Source: an uncultured Oscillospiraceae bacterium (GTDB lineage: Bacteria; Bacillota; Clostridia; Oscillospirales; Oscillospiraceae). Taken from it: a stretch of DNA of 19,366 nt. This document shows, piece after piece, positions 13,501 through 19,366 of this stretch. The stretch is taken from positions 1 through 19,366 of the forward strand of contig CAKTKM010000014.1 in NCBI GenBank assembly GCA_934569425.1, read 5' to 3'. A program made the translations under genes and the position numbers. How positions within the stretch are numbered: position 1 is the first letter of the stretch; every line of letters begins with the position of its first letter. The notes beneath the pieces are model-generated. The model was not told the DNA's origin. It saw nothing but the letters and a program-made list of their open reading frames with translations, and made no database searches.

Positions 13501-15330
13501 ATGGATACAGCGGTTAAGGAGGATCTGCTGGTTTATGCCGAGTGGAGCAATCATACGGCGCAGCCCTACCTGATCCGCTATGTGTTGGAGGAAAACGCCA
13601 CAGACGAGTGGAAAACGCTGCTGGACAAGGCGGCACTGTATAGTCCGGCGGACGGCAAGGCCTACACCGTTACCAACGCCTCCGGTGAAAGCCGGACATA
13701 CATCTACTACGCCGGTGAGGACGGCGGCTACCATCAGCAGATCGCGGCGGACACCCGCGGCTATGCCAATCAGGGTACCACCCGTACCTTCTTTCCCAAG
13801 GCCGGAGCCCCTTATAACCAGCTGTATGACGCCTTTAACAACACCGGCTACTATCCCACGCTGGCCAGCCATTCCATCACCATGGAGGAGGATCCCAATG
13901 TATCCTCTCCCACCGTCAACGTGTTCACCTTCCGGTATGTGTATGTGGCGCAGGTAGACTATACGGTGGAGTACCGCTATCGGGACAGTGGAGAGTTGAT
14001 CGGCTCTGCCCCCGGCGGCGGTATAGTCAAAAAATCCACCAGCAAGGCGGTGGTTACGGAGCGGTTTTCCGTGGTGAAGGACTATATGCCGGATGCCTTT
14101 TACAAGCGGCTGGTTCTGGCTGTGGTCAAGGGAAACGATGGTACCTATGTGGGTGCTTCTGACAATATCATCACCTTCTATTACACGAAGGATAAGCGCA
14201 ACGCCTTCTGCGCCGTTCACTACATGCTGCAAAACATTGACGCTACCTCGGACGAGCCGCTCCTCCAGCAGGACGGCACCTATTCCAACTACACCGAGTC
14301 CACTGTCTATACCGAGTGCATCGGCGAGATCGGCACCATGCTCAGCGTCAAGCCGCAGATCTTCGGCGGCTTCACTGTGTGCTCCGCCGCCACCGTCCGC
14401 GGGGGTGACAATACCACCAATACGGCGCAGGAAAACGATGGGAGCTTCTCCTTTGAGGTGCATGCGGAGGGTACGGAGCTGTATGTGTTCTACACCCGCA
14501 ACACCCAGAACTACACCGTCAGCTACCTCCGCTACGGCAGCGACCCCACCGCCCCGAAAGAGGGCGATGAGCTGCTTCCCACCGTGGGTTACACCGGCAA
14601 ATACGGCGCGGTGGTCACAGCAACGATGAAGAGCATTCCGGGCTTTCACTGCGTGTCTGCAGCAAGTCAGAGCATCGTTCTGCGTCCCCGTGACGAGCAG
14701 AACTACATCATATTCTACTATGAGGAACTGCAATATACGGCGGAGTACCGGATATGGAAATACGGCGGCGGTACGCTGAACCGGACGCAGGAGGTGGTGA
14801 AGGGTTCCACTGACTTTCTCGGTTCCACGCCGGCGGCAAGGGCTGGCTACGCCTTTACCGGCTGGTATCTGGACGCGGCATGTACCCAGCCGGTGGGAGA
14901 GAAGGGAAATGTGGCAACGGACACCGGCAAGCTTACTCCTCTGCGGGAGAAGCTCTCTCCCGCTCCCCAGAAGAACGTGTTCTATGCCCAGTTCAAGGCC
15001 ATATACGGCAACCTTACCATTGAAAGGAAAGGCACCGAGGATGAGGGCTATGGGAACGGAACCTACATCTACCGTGTGACTTCTCAGACGGATCCCTCAT
15101 TTGTTGTGGAGGTGACGGTGTCAAAGGGCGGCTGTACGACGATCCACGCACTGCCCTGCGGCACCTATACGGTGGAGCAGGTAAACGACTGGTCATGGCG
15201 CTATTCCGACTTCCGGCAAACAGTGGAAATCCAGAAGGATGAGAAAGCGACGGCGACATTTGATGGCGGGCCTGTCAAAGAAAACTGGCTCACAGGAAGC
15301 AGTCCCGCCATGGTAAATGAGAGGAGGTGA
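10525..15330 (+). CDS. Giant secreted adhesin with InlB-B/MucBP-like repeats
   Basis: The protein has 1601 residues from ATG 10525 (AAAGGGGG upstream). A classical Sec signal covers ~1-42 (basic, then LLSLLLGLVLLIELLPGG, AVSDAAEA). An Ig-like domain spans ~43-137 with two Cys, then a Gln/Arg/Thr-rich linker (~145-172). The rest is a chain of beta repeats joined by aromatic YY/FY-x-R-x-x-Y hinges. Listeria-Bacteroides (InlB-B) repeats lie at ~343-412 (LDANGG, YTFAGWDK), ~842-924, ~925-1009 (YSFTGWFY) and ~1403-1495 (YAFTGWYLD). A MucBP-like unit lies at ~1145-1215. The C-terminal ~1497-1580 resembles Cna-B/SpaA-type or DUF7601-like domains (GTYIYRVTSQTD, ALPCGTYTVEQV). It ends NWLTGSSPAMVNERR with no LPXTG signal or membrane helix. 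It likely is a surface adhesin held by the co-encoded fibre, or is secreted. Its stop lies inside the ribosome site of the next gene. Confidence 0.9.
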   Translation: MAKRHTDKKTTGLRRLLSLLLGLVLLIELLPGGLMAVSDAAEAVTVTADGTRASQITLPQSGRVTLEASCETGETAFQWQLQLDGDWVDIYNAEGAALTLTYAMIAPALENGSASVRCAAGSEAASQPVVVTVSYDAETDSAALNRQRNAQTQTGDQTGTKPHRAPRRTDGTASDFIEVRISYLDAVSKLPIYTGFSATIERGAAYEQTVLSPTYLGYAPYWNAADPDSTDSTAALDSAQHLLLSVPARYTGDSYTVNVYYKAIQVPYAARYFFQNINDDMYTEDVNFYRQGSALTGTIIANDALELDENDIVGFTKLYHYPEAVAADGSTVFECYYDRNYYQLKLDANGGYGSEHIYARYGTPFVAATPTQHGYTFAGWDKLDANGKGDGIADKLPATVPAENAQYKALWVSADTTYTAVYWLQNAEHTNKYDYKGSEKRDARAGEVVTGDKNWLTADTNICGLAESKSHNHSNACKPDILRHTIFEKADKDVTVKGDGSTVVNVYYTRRQYTLRFYYAKEYVPAYDTVKTDNHDTTPVYSVVGGSTYNFGYHLDTGSGSRPRPKDKDGNIVNDVESLLYNVPNEEWGKVTALPEIPTQLEGTNYEYTTGTYPADDYNDKGDRFYYLEFTVPYGADLTHLWPTYEVFGRVPLTDAEKNSHNSGNGGTSYLENDGWGNYAYFSGWNGEYNVKYTKDHKNATIKCLYPVLNEDLLYDKSFIDQWGDPDTVNFLGFFDNGARNTWNTPHQWIYKLYIEVLADEKDAGHYDEERVVDGVTRYYKLYDTVYANDDNKDVAHQTDPPLPGFTSMREKPGGYFKSGVTTLEDKRESRTVHFYYNRNTYTLVAQNYDQVDQYEGVPYQDSLDRWMGGWLKPVKYPETLEKDAYMEGGWYTSPDCFTGSEYVYGSTMPDHDISLYVKWVPVERKVRLFRNQKDMETYQATGGESLIWEEKTVSHGTPLQETLEPEDPSGHNYSFTGWFYIKNGKRVAFTPMDTAVKEDLLVYAEWSNHTAQPYLIRYVLEENATDEWKTLLDKAALYSPADGKAYTVTNASGESRTYIYYAGEDGGYHQQIAADTRGYANQGTTRTFFPKAGAPYNQLYDAFNNTGYYPTLASHSITMEEDPNVSSPTVNVFTFRYVYVAQVDYTVEYRYRDSGELIGSAPGGGIVKKSTSKAVVTERFSVVKDYMPDAFYKRLVLAVVKGNDGTYVGASDNIITFYYTKDKRNAFCAVHYMLQNIDATSDEPLLQQDGTYSNYTESTVYTECIGEIGTMLSVKPQIFGGFTVCSAATVRGGDNTTNTAQENDGSFSFEVHAEGTELYVFYTRNTQNYTVSYLRYGSDPTAPKEGDELLPTVGYTGKYGAVVTATMKSIPGFHCVSAASQSIVLRPRDEQNYIIFYYEELQYTAEYRIWKYGGGTLNRTQEVVKGSTDFLGSTPAARAGYAFTGWYLDAACTQPVGEKGNVATDTGKLTPLREKLSPAPQKNVFYAQFKAIYGNLTIERKGTEDEGYGNGTYIYRVTSQTDPSFVVEVTVSKGGCTTIHALPCGTYTVEQVNDWSWRYSDFRQTVEIQKDEKATATFDGGPVKENWLTGSSPAMVNERR

Positions 15331-15334
15331 GAGC

Positions 15335-15931
15335 ATGACGGCAAAAATGCAGTCTTCACGAAAAAAACGTCCGATTACGGTACTTTTGATCATTACCGCG
15401 ATTTTTGCGACAGTTTCGGTTGCGGCGGCCTTTATGCTCCGCAGGTCGGAAGCGCAGGTGGACTTTGCCCCTGCAGTGGTGTCCTGTGCTGTCCACGAAA
15501 AGGTCAACGGCGAGGTTCCGACCGGCGCCTTCGCCACTGGCGAGGTGAAGTCGGACATTACTGTGGAAAATGCCGGCAGCACTGCGGCGTACCTGCGGGT
15601 GCGGCTCAGCGCCTGTTGGGCGGACAGGGAGGGAAACATCACCGGAACCCCCTCGTCCCTGCCGGAGATCACGCCGCGTCAAAGCTGGCTGGATGCAGGA
15701 AATGGACTCTATTACTACGCTTTCGCCGTGGAGCCGGGGCAGCGTACCACGGTGCTGTGCGATCCGATGGAGCTGACCACCACAGCGGCGCCTGACGGCA
15801 CCGCTGTGTACCAGCGGGTAACGGTGCTTGCCGAGGCGGTACAGGCGCTGCCGGAGAAGGCGGCGCAGGAGGCATGGGGTGTGACCGTAACTAACGGGAT
15901 CATTACCGCAGTTCCAACCCCAGTTCCATAA
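15335..15931 (+). CDS. Membrane-anchored fibre-locus partner (TasA/BsaA-like beta protein)
   Basis: The protein has 198 residues from ATG 15335. Its ribosome site GAGGAGGTGA spans the stop codon of the giant adhesin (15328-15330), so translation is likely coupled. The N-terminus is KMQSSRKKRP then one hydrophobic helix (~14-34) ending AAFMLRRSEAQ. No SipW-type TF-x-[KR]-YV motif or sorting signal is present, so it may stay as a membrane anchor. The outer part has KSDITVENAGSTAAYLRVRL, WLDAGNGLYYYAFAVEPGQR and ITVLAEAVQA-like strands. These are typical of small beta-sandwich proteins found with SipW/TasA operons. I infer an assembly platform or terminal subunit. It is the last gene before the operon terminator. 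Confidence 0.75.
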   Translation: MTAKMQSSRKKRPITVLLIITAIFATVSVAAAFMLRRSEAQVDFAPAVVSCAVHEKVNGEVPTGAFATGEVKSDITVENAGSTAAYLRVRLSACWADREGNITGTPSSLPEITPRQSWLDAGNGLYYYAFAVEPGQRTTVLCDPMELTTTAAPDGTAVYQRVTVLAEAVQALPEKAAQEAWGVTVTNGIITAVPTPVP

Positions 15932-15973
15932 AGCAAAAGCACCGTCACGGAGACATTTTATTACCGTTTAGGA

Positions 15974-16018
15974 AGAACCTCCAATCCCTTGCAGCACAAG
16001 GAATTGGAGGTTCTTTTC
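15974..16018 (+). terminator. Terminator of the fibre operon
   Basis: AGAACCTCCAAT (15974-15985) and ATTGGAGGTTCT (16003-16014) are exact complements, extended by an inner CCTT/AAGG and followed by TTTT (16014-16017). It lies 43 bp after the last fibre gene and ends the riboswitch-controlled transcript. Confidence 0.88.
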
Positions 16019-16055
16019 CGGTATGGATGGGTACACCATTTTAATCTTTTGTTTT

Positions 16056-16635
16056 TTACGCGGCTGCGCAGTGAAGAAGCAAATACAGGTTATCTTTCTT
16101 CACGAAAAGCAGCAATCCGGACGCAGGGTCGCTTAGATCTTCTGCGCCAAGCGCCGCATGGTGCGAGATCTTCGACACGGCGAAGGAATAGCGAACGACC
16201 CACACTTCGGTGAAGGTTATGCATTCCCCGGCATCCATGCAGGCGATAAAAAGCGAAGCAGTCCTCACCGCCGCTGCCGCCGATGACCAACGAGCCGTCA
16301 TACAGTGTTCCGCTGTAACGCGCCGGACGGAAGGAAAACAATCCCGTGTCCCAGTCCGCTGCCACCGGCAGCGTGATCCCGCGCTCCGGCAACTCTAAAA
16401 GGCCGATATAATCCCGCCCGTTCAGCTCCAGCTGCGGCATTTCCCCGTCTGTCCGGTCACCGGTCACACCGGCGGCCGGCTCCGACAGCAGAGCCTGCAT
16501 ATCCCGCAGGGAATCGGACAGCTCCGCCTGCCGCGCTGTTTTTTGCCGTGCGCCCAACAGGGCAAACCCCACCGCCGCCGCCAGCAGGACCGCCCCAGCG
16601 AGGAGAAGCAGCCTGGAAAACGCTTTATTCCTCAT
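16056..16635 (-). pseudogene. Sortase-like protein, frameshifted, catalytic residues absent
   Basis: The ATG is at 16635 on the minus strand. The first frame gives a membrane helix (~9-28), then MPQLELNGRDYIGLLELPERGITLPV and FSFRPARYSGTLYDGSLVIG, the usual start of Oscillospiraceae class B/D-type sortases. After FYRL the family continues in another frame (MDAGECITFTEVWVVRYSFA then VSKISHHAALGAEDL) to a stop at 16056. One extra base in CTGCATGGAT (plus strand 16233-16242) explains the shift. Where the family has the His of an A-H-N motif this protein reads GGSGG, and where it has TLFTC it reads LLLFVKK, so catalysis looks lost independently of the frameshift. It is convergent with the fibre operon and overlaps the small upstream ORF by 11 bp. 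Confidence 0.75.
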
Positions 16636-16738
16636 GGCTTCGTTTTCGGCTTACCCCGCCCGGCAGAAGGAGCGCCAGTCCCGATGCCGCCATCAGCGCA
16701 GCATAATCTCTGGTCTTTTCAATGCGAAAAACTGCCAT
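16625..16738 (-). CDS. Chimeric 37-codon ORF: replication-protein start fused to a wall-anchor tail
   Basis: The ATG is at 16738 (minus) with a strong AGGAGGTG ribosome site 6 nt upstream. Residues 1-12 (MAVFRIEKTRDY) match the start I recall for replication-initiator proteins of Firmicute conjugative elements (MAVFRIEKTRDYTVMSNHH...). The remainder, DYAALMAASGLALLLPGG then VSRKRSHEE, looks like the hydrophobic helix and basic tail of an LPXTG-type sorting signal (KTGD replaced by KTRD). Its stop overlaps the sortase-like start by 11 bp, as substrate and sortase genes often do. I infer that a deletion joined a conjugative-element gene start to the last codons of a lost sortase substrate. It is probably not functional but could be translated. 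The family recollection is from memory and needs a search. Confidence 0.5.
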   Translation of the reverse strand: MAVFRIEKTRDYAALMAASGLALLLPGGVSRKRSHEE

Positions 16739-16923
16739 CTCCGACACCTCCTTTCTGTGAAGATAAAAAGTGTTGATTTTGGGTGGTTTCTCCGCCTGTA
16801 TGCCTCCGCAGACTACCACATAGGAAAACACTCATGCTCACTTTGGAACGCAAACCACAGCGGATAAAACAGCGGTTTTTCCACCCTAATCTCAACATCT
16901 TTGATGGGGTTCACTTGGGTATA

Positions 16924-16955
16924 GAAAAAGGCGACTGTTTTTCAACAATCGCCTT
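16924..16955 (-). terminator. Minus-strand intrinsic terminator
   Basis: Read on the minus strand, AAGGCGA (16955-16949) pairs with TCGCCTT (16934-16928), with an inner TGTT/AACA stem, and the right arm runs into TTTTTC (16929-16924). No minus-strand gene precedes it in the window; this fits a truncated element whose gene has been lost. Confidence 0.6.
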
Positions 16956-17076
16956 GAATTTGAGGACTGAATATGAAGTTACAAGCAAGAAATTTTGTTG
17001 TCCTAAAGCCAGAAACCATTGATATTACTATGTTTTTCAAAAAGTTCTGTATCGCCACTCGCACCATAAGAAAAGC

Positions 17077-17106
17077 CCTTGAAACCGCAAGGTTTCAAGG
17101 TTTTTT
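17077..17106 (+). terminator. Strong intrinsic terminator
   Basis: CCTTGAAACC (17077-17086), GCAA loop, GGTTTCAAGG (17091-17100) and T6 (17101-17106). No plus-strand gene is recognised upstream within the AT-rich stretch. It insulates the TetR gene. Confidence 0.85.
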
Positions 17107-17160
17107 CTTTTGCCGGAGAGCATCAGAAAAGCGTGCGGCCAATGGCCGGAAAAAGCCGAC

Positions 17161-17189
17161 TTGCGGCGCGGCGAAATTTGTTGTAAAAT
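17161..17189 (+). promoter_or_regulatory. Candidate promoter of the TetR gene
   Basis: TTGCGG (17161-17166) and TAAAAT (17184-17189) are separated by 17 bp, about 60 bp upstream of the start codon. The -10 is good and the -35 weak. Confidence 0.4.
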
Positions 17190-17251
17190 AGCAAACAGCA
17201 ATACCGGAAGGAAGCGGCAGATCTACATGGAATGCAGGCAGGAGGAATCCC

Positions 17252-17797
17252 ATGGCCTTATATACCAAAAAGCTCATTATGACGACCTTTCAGGAGATGC
17301 TGACGGAATCTCCTTTTGATAAGATCACGGTAGCGGCGCTGGTCAAGCGGGCCGGAATCAGTCCCAATACATTTTATTATCATTATCAAGACATTTACGG
17401 ACTGCTGGACGCATGGTTTCAGGAGCAGGTGGAGGCCTTTGTTCCCAAAGGGGAGACGATCGAATGGGTGTCTGCCACAAAAGCCATCCTGCATCACTGC
17501 AAGGATCATCCCAAGATCATTTATCATATTTTTGACGGGCTCTCCCGGGACCGGCTGGAGCGGTACATCTTCTCCCTGACGGACGATCCCTTTTCGCGGA
17601 TCGTGCGTCAGGCGGCGCAGGGGCGTCCCCTTTCGGAGGAGCAATGCTCCCGTATTGCCTCCTTCTGCCGGTATGCCTATATCGGGTTCGTCATGCAGTT
17701 CTTCTGGAACCGCATGGAGAACGACATTGACGGGAGCGTAGACCGGTTGGGTGCGCTGTTCGACCAATTCCTGGCCATTGCCGTTCAAATCGAATAG
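17252..17797 (+). CDS. TetR/AcrR-family transcriptional regulator
   Basis: The protein has 181 residues from ATG 17252 behind AGGAGGAA. The N-terminal helix-turn-helix (~8-50) is typical: LIMTTFQEMLTESPFDKITV, AALVKRAGISPNTFYYHYQD, IYGLL. The C-terminal ligand/dimer domain is helical with no recognisable ligand motif (YIGFVMQFFWNRMENDIDGS near the end). The layout resembles the DhaS-like TetR subgroup. It has its own terminator and sits directly upstream of metK. Palindromic decamers between the two genes are candidate binding sites, so metK could be its target, though autoregulation or a distant target are equally open. Confidence 0.92.
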   Translation: MALYTKKLIMTTFQEMLTESPFDKITVAALVKRAGISPNTFYYHYQDIYGLLDAWFQEQVEAFVPKGETIEWVSATKAILHHCKDHPKIIYHIFDGLSRDRLERYIFSLTDDPFSRIVRQAAQGRPLSEEQCSRIASFCRYAYIGFVMQFFWNRMENDIDGSVDRLGALFDQFLAIAVQIE

Positions 17798-17806
17798 GCG
17801 CTTTTC

Positions 17807-17835
17807 AAAAGCCGTCCCTGTGGGGCGGCTTTTTT
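17807..17835 (+). terminator. Terminator of the TetR gene
   Basis: AAAAGCCGTCCC (17807-17818), TGTG loop and GGGCGGCTTTTT (17823-17834), with one G-T wobble, run into a T tract. The T tract also forms the left end of the first TTTGCGCAAA decamer. Confidence 0.85.
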
Positions 17836-17870
17836 GCGCAAAGGGCGGATTTTGCGCAAATTTGCGTAAA
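17833..17870. repeat. Three palindromic decamers in the metK promoter (candidate operators)
   Basis: TTTGCGCAAA occurs at 17833-17842 and 17851-17860, both perfect palindromes, and TTTGCGTAAA at 17861-17870, one base off. The last two are directly abutted, and the third covers the putative -35 of metK (17862-17867). A regulator-binding array is the simplest reading; the adjacent TetR protein is one candidate. Confidence 0.55.
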
Positions 17871-17890
17871 ACCTGTCTTTCCTGTAGAAT
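17862..17890 (+). promoter_or_regulatory. Candidate promoter of metK
   Basis: TTGCGT (17862-17867) and TAGAAT (17885-17890) are separated by 17 bp, giving a leader of about 80 nt. No SAM-riboswitch consensus is seen in that leader. Confidence 0.5.
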
Positions 17891-17978
17891 TTGTAGGAAA
17901 CGGGCTTTTCCACCGTGGTATCCCGGGATGGATTTTGCTACGATGGAGCAAAAGAGCGGAGAGACAGGAGGCGGTACC

Positions 17979-19124
17979 ATGGACAAGCGGCTATTTACAT
18001 CGGAGTCCGTGACCCGCGGTCATCCAGACAAGATCTGCGATCAGGTGGCAGACAGGATCTTGGATGAGCTGCTGGAGAGGGATCCCGATTCCCGCGTTGC
18101 CTGCGAAGTGACCTGTGGGGAAAACCGGCTGCACATTTTCGGGGAGGTCACAACGCAGGCGGAGATCGACTACGCCGCCGTTGCGCGGCAAGTCATTGCG
18201 GAGATCGGCTATACCCAGCCGGGACGCGGCTTTGACGCGGATACCTGCGCCATTCGCGTGGAGCTGCATCAACAGTCTCCGGATATTGCGCGGGGGATCG
18301 CCCGCAGCCGGGAGGCGGAGCGGCTGGATGCCGGAGCGGGAGATCAGGGTATGATGTTCGGGTATGCCTGCAAGCAAACACCGGATCTCATGCCGCTGCC
18401 CATCGAGCTGGCACATGCCCTTGCCCAGCGGCTGGAGCAGGTGCGGCGCACCAATGAGCTACCCTTCCTGCTGCCGGACGGCAAGACGCAGGTGACGGTC
18501 GAATACGACGGAGAGCGTCCCGCCCGCATTGCGTCGGTTCTGGTCTCTGCCCAGCACCGGGAGGAGGTCTCCACGGAAACGGTGCGCGCTGAGATCTGCC
18601 GCCATGTGATCGAACCCGCGCTGCCTGCCGGGATGCTGGACGAAGACACGCAGGTATTTGTCAACTCCACCGGACGGTTCGTGCGGGGCGGCCCCGCCGC
18701 GGATTCCGGGCTGACCGGACGCAAGCTGATGGTGGACACCTATGGCGGATATGCCCGCCACGGGGGCGGCGCCTTCTCCGGAAAGGACGCCACGAAGGTG
18801 GATCGCAGCGGCGCGTATCTGGCGCGGTACATCGCCAAGAACATCGTGGCGCAGGGGCTGGCTGACCGCTGTGAAGTACAGCTCAGTTATGCCATCGGTC
18901 TGGCGGAGCCGATGGCAGTAGGCATCGAGACCTTTGGAACCGGAAAGGTGGAGCGGGATGCGCTGAACCGGGCGATACAAAACAGTGTGGATATGCGCCC
19001 TGCCGCCATCATCCGGCGGTTTGGCCTGACCCGCCCCATTTTTTCCCCGCTGTCCTGCTACGGACACTTCGGCAGCAACGCCAGCCGGATGCCGTGGGAG
19101 CAGACGGATCTGAAAATCAAATGA
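17979..19124 (+). CDS. metK: S-adenosylmethionine synthetase
   Basis: The protein has 381 residues from ATG 17979, with AGGAGG (17967-17972) 6 nt upstream. The open frame extends further upstream, but only this start has the ribosome site and the family's N-terminus. It makes S-adenosylmethionine from methionine and ATP in the cytoplasm. All three signature regions are present: FTSESVTRGHPDKICDQVAD (residues 6-25), GAGDQGMMFGYA (119-130) and GGGAFSGKDATKVDRSGAYL (262-281). Its length is close to the usual 380-400. The C-terminus ends early after SNASRMPWEQTDLKIK, normal for the family. The upstream decamer array suggests transcriptional control. A membrane-anchored ORF follows 27 bases downstream, probably in the same transcript. 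Confidence 0.97.
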   Translation: MDKRLFTSESVTRGHPDKICDQVADRILDELLERDPDSRVACEVTCGENRLHIFGEVTTQAEIDYAAVARQVIAEIGYTQPGRGFDADTCAIRVELHQQSPDIARGIARSREAERLDAGAGDQGMMFGYACKQTPDLMPLPIELAHALAQRLEQVRRTNELPFLLPDGKTQVTVEYDGERPARIASVLVSAQHREEVSTETVRAEICRHVIEPALPAGMLDEDTQVFVNSTGRFVRGGPAADSGLTGRKLMVDTYGGYARHGGGAFSGKDATKVDRSGAYLARYIAKNIVAQGLADRCEVQLSYAIGLAEPMAVGIETFGTGKVERDALNRAIQNSVDMRPAAIIRRFGLTRPIFSPLSCYGHFGSNASRMPWEQTDLKIK

Positions 19125-19151
19125 TGACCATGCGTAAGAGGTGAAAGAAGA

Positions 19152-19366
19152 ATGGAAAAAAAGAAAAAGACCCGGTTCCTTGTGGTGTGGCTGTTGATTA
19201 CCGGGGCGTTTCTGGCCGGATCCCTGCTGGTTCCGGGACAAGGAAAGTCGGAGTCGGTGCAGGAGGCCATGCGTGATGCGGTGCTCCATGGGACGAACCG
19301 CGTCAGCCTGTTCGGACTGAAGGAGGTGAACCCGGCGTACATCTCCTCACTGGTGGTGGTAGGCGC
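19152..19366 (+). CDS. Unidentified membrane-anchored or secreted protein, cut by window end
   Basis: ATG 19152 follows AGAGGTG (19137-19143) at about 8 nt. The visible 71 residues begin MEKKKKTRFLVVWLLITGAF, then a short hydrophobic segment to LLVPG (a signal anchor or signal peptide). A soluble stretch follows (SVQEAMRDAVLHGTNRVSLF and onward). No family is recognisable from this much. It lies 27 bases after metK with no terminator, so co-transcription is likely. Confidence 0.7.
   Translation, partial: MEKKKKTRFLVVWLLITGAFLAGSLLVPGQGKSESVQEAMRDAVLHGTNRVSLFGLKEVNPAYISSLVVVG

Larger units (their letters stand above)
16746..17251. other. AT-rich non-coding stretch, probable mobile-element remnant
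   Basis: No convincing gene is present on either strand across these ~500 bases; the short open frames lack ribosome sites and family features. The composition up to about 17110 is clearly richer in A+T than the genes on both sides. It contains two terminators (16924-16955 minus, 17077-17106 plus) and, at its left end, the ribosome site of the chimeric ORF. Together with that ORF it looks like the edge of a decayed conjugative element. Confidence 0.5.

Noticed and set aside
11113..14733. Long minus-strand open frames (357, 273 and 509 codons) under the giant adhesin
   Set aside because: They are antisense shadows of a GC-rich repeat-protein gene; the plus-strand frame has a signal peptide and recognisable domains.
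17751..17978. 76-codon N-terminal extension of metK
   Set aside because: It overlaps the TetR gene end, its terminator and the metK promoter; the ribosome site and family start are at 17979.
17891..17978. SAM riboswitch in the metK leader
   Set aside because: No conserved SAM-I/II/III core or terminator is visible between the promoter and the start codon.
1..19366. CRISPR array or complete insertion sequence
   Set aside because: No regularly spaced short repeats and no intact transposase with terminal repeats were found; only the TnpA scrap at 1436-1528.

Overview
The window reads as a chromosomal segment of a GC-rich anaerobic Firmicute. My best guess is an Oscillospiraceae-type gut commensal such as the Flavonifractor/Oscillibacter/Lawsonibacter group. 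This is inferred from protein style (GGDEF-REC-HD-GYP fusions, SipW/TasA-like and InlB-B-repeat surface proteins, NPKTG sorting signals), strong Shine-Dalgarno sites and Gram-positive terminators. No species call is possible from the sequence alone.

Layout. (1) Positions 1-72 are the 3' part of a tRNA-Lys(UUU), followed by three hairpins/terminators. (2) Positions 400-1680 are debris: a small Cys-rich ORF, the first ~40 residues of a response regulator, the N-terminal half of a MATE transporter, and a scrap of an IS200-type TnpA. (3) Positions 1727-6738 are a tight four-gene operon (overlaps of 4, 8 and 4 bp): a GGDEF-REC-HD-GYP protein, an amino-acid-type solute-binding lipoprotein, a membrane hybrid histidine kinase and an Hpt protein. 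Together they form a complete sensor and phosphorelay ending on a c-di-GMP turnover enzyme. (4) Positions 6788-6972 hold a strong promoter overlapped by a perfect 12-bp inverted repeat, then a GEMM-I (c-di-GMP-I) riboswitch whose 3' edge overlaps an intrinsic terminator. (5) Positions 7023-15931 are the seven-gene operon governed by that leader: a SipW-type signal peptidase, a TasA/camelysin-like protein, a wall-anchor (NPKTGD) protein, a second SipW-type peptidase, a second TasA-like protein, a 1601-residue InlB-B-repeat adhesin and a small membrane-anchored partner. It ends in a strong terminator. (6) Positions 16056-17106 are on the minus strand or non-coding: a frameshifted sortase-like pseudogene lacking the usual catalytic residues, a chimeric 37-codon ORF, and AT-rich mobile-element-like DNA with two terminators. 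(7) Positions 17252-19366 are a TetR regulator, metK with an operator-like repeat array in its promoter, and the start of an unidentified membrane-anchored protein.

How the parts may work together (inference). Ligand capture by the lipoprotein would modulate the kinase. Phosphate would pass from kinase His to kinase REC to Hpt to the REC of the GGDEF/HD-GYP enzyme and change c-di-GMP level. The riboswitch immediately downstream would read c-di-GMP and gate transcription of a surface-fibre/adhesin operon. Input, second-messenger enzyme, RNA sensor and surface output are therefore contiguous. This self-contained c-di-GMP-to-fibre cassette, flanked by mobile-element debris next to a tRNA gene, is the most interesting content of the window.
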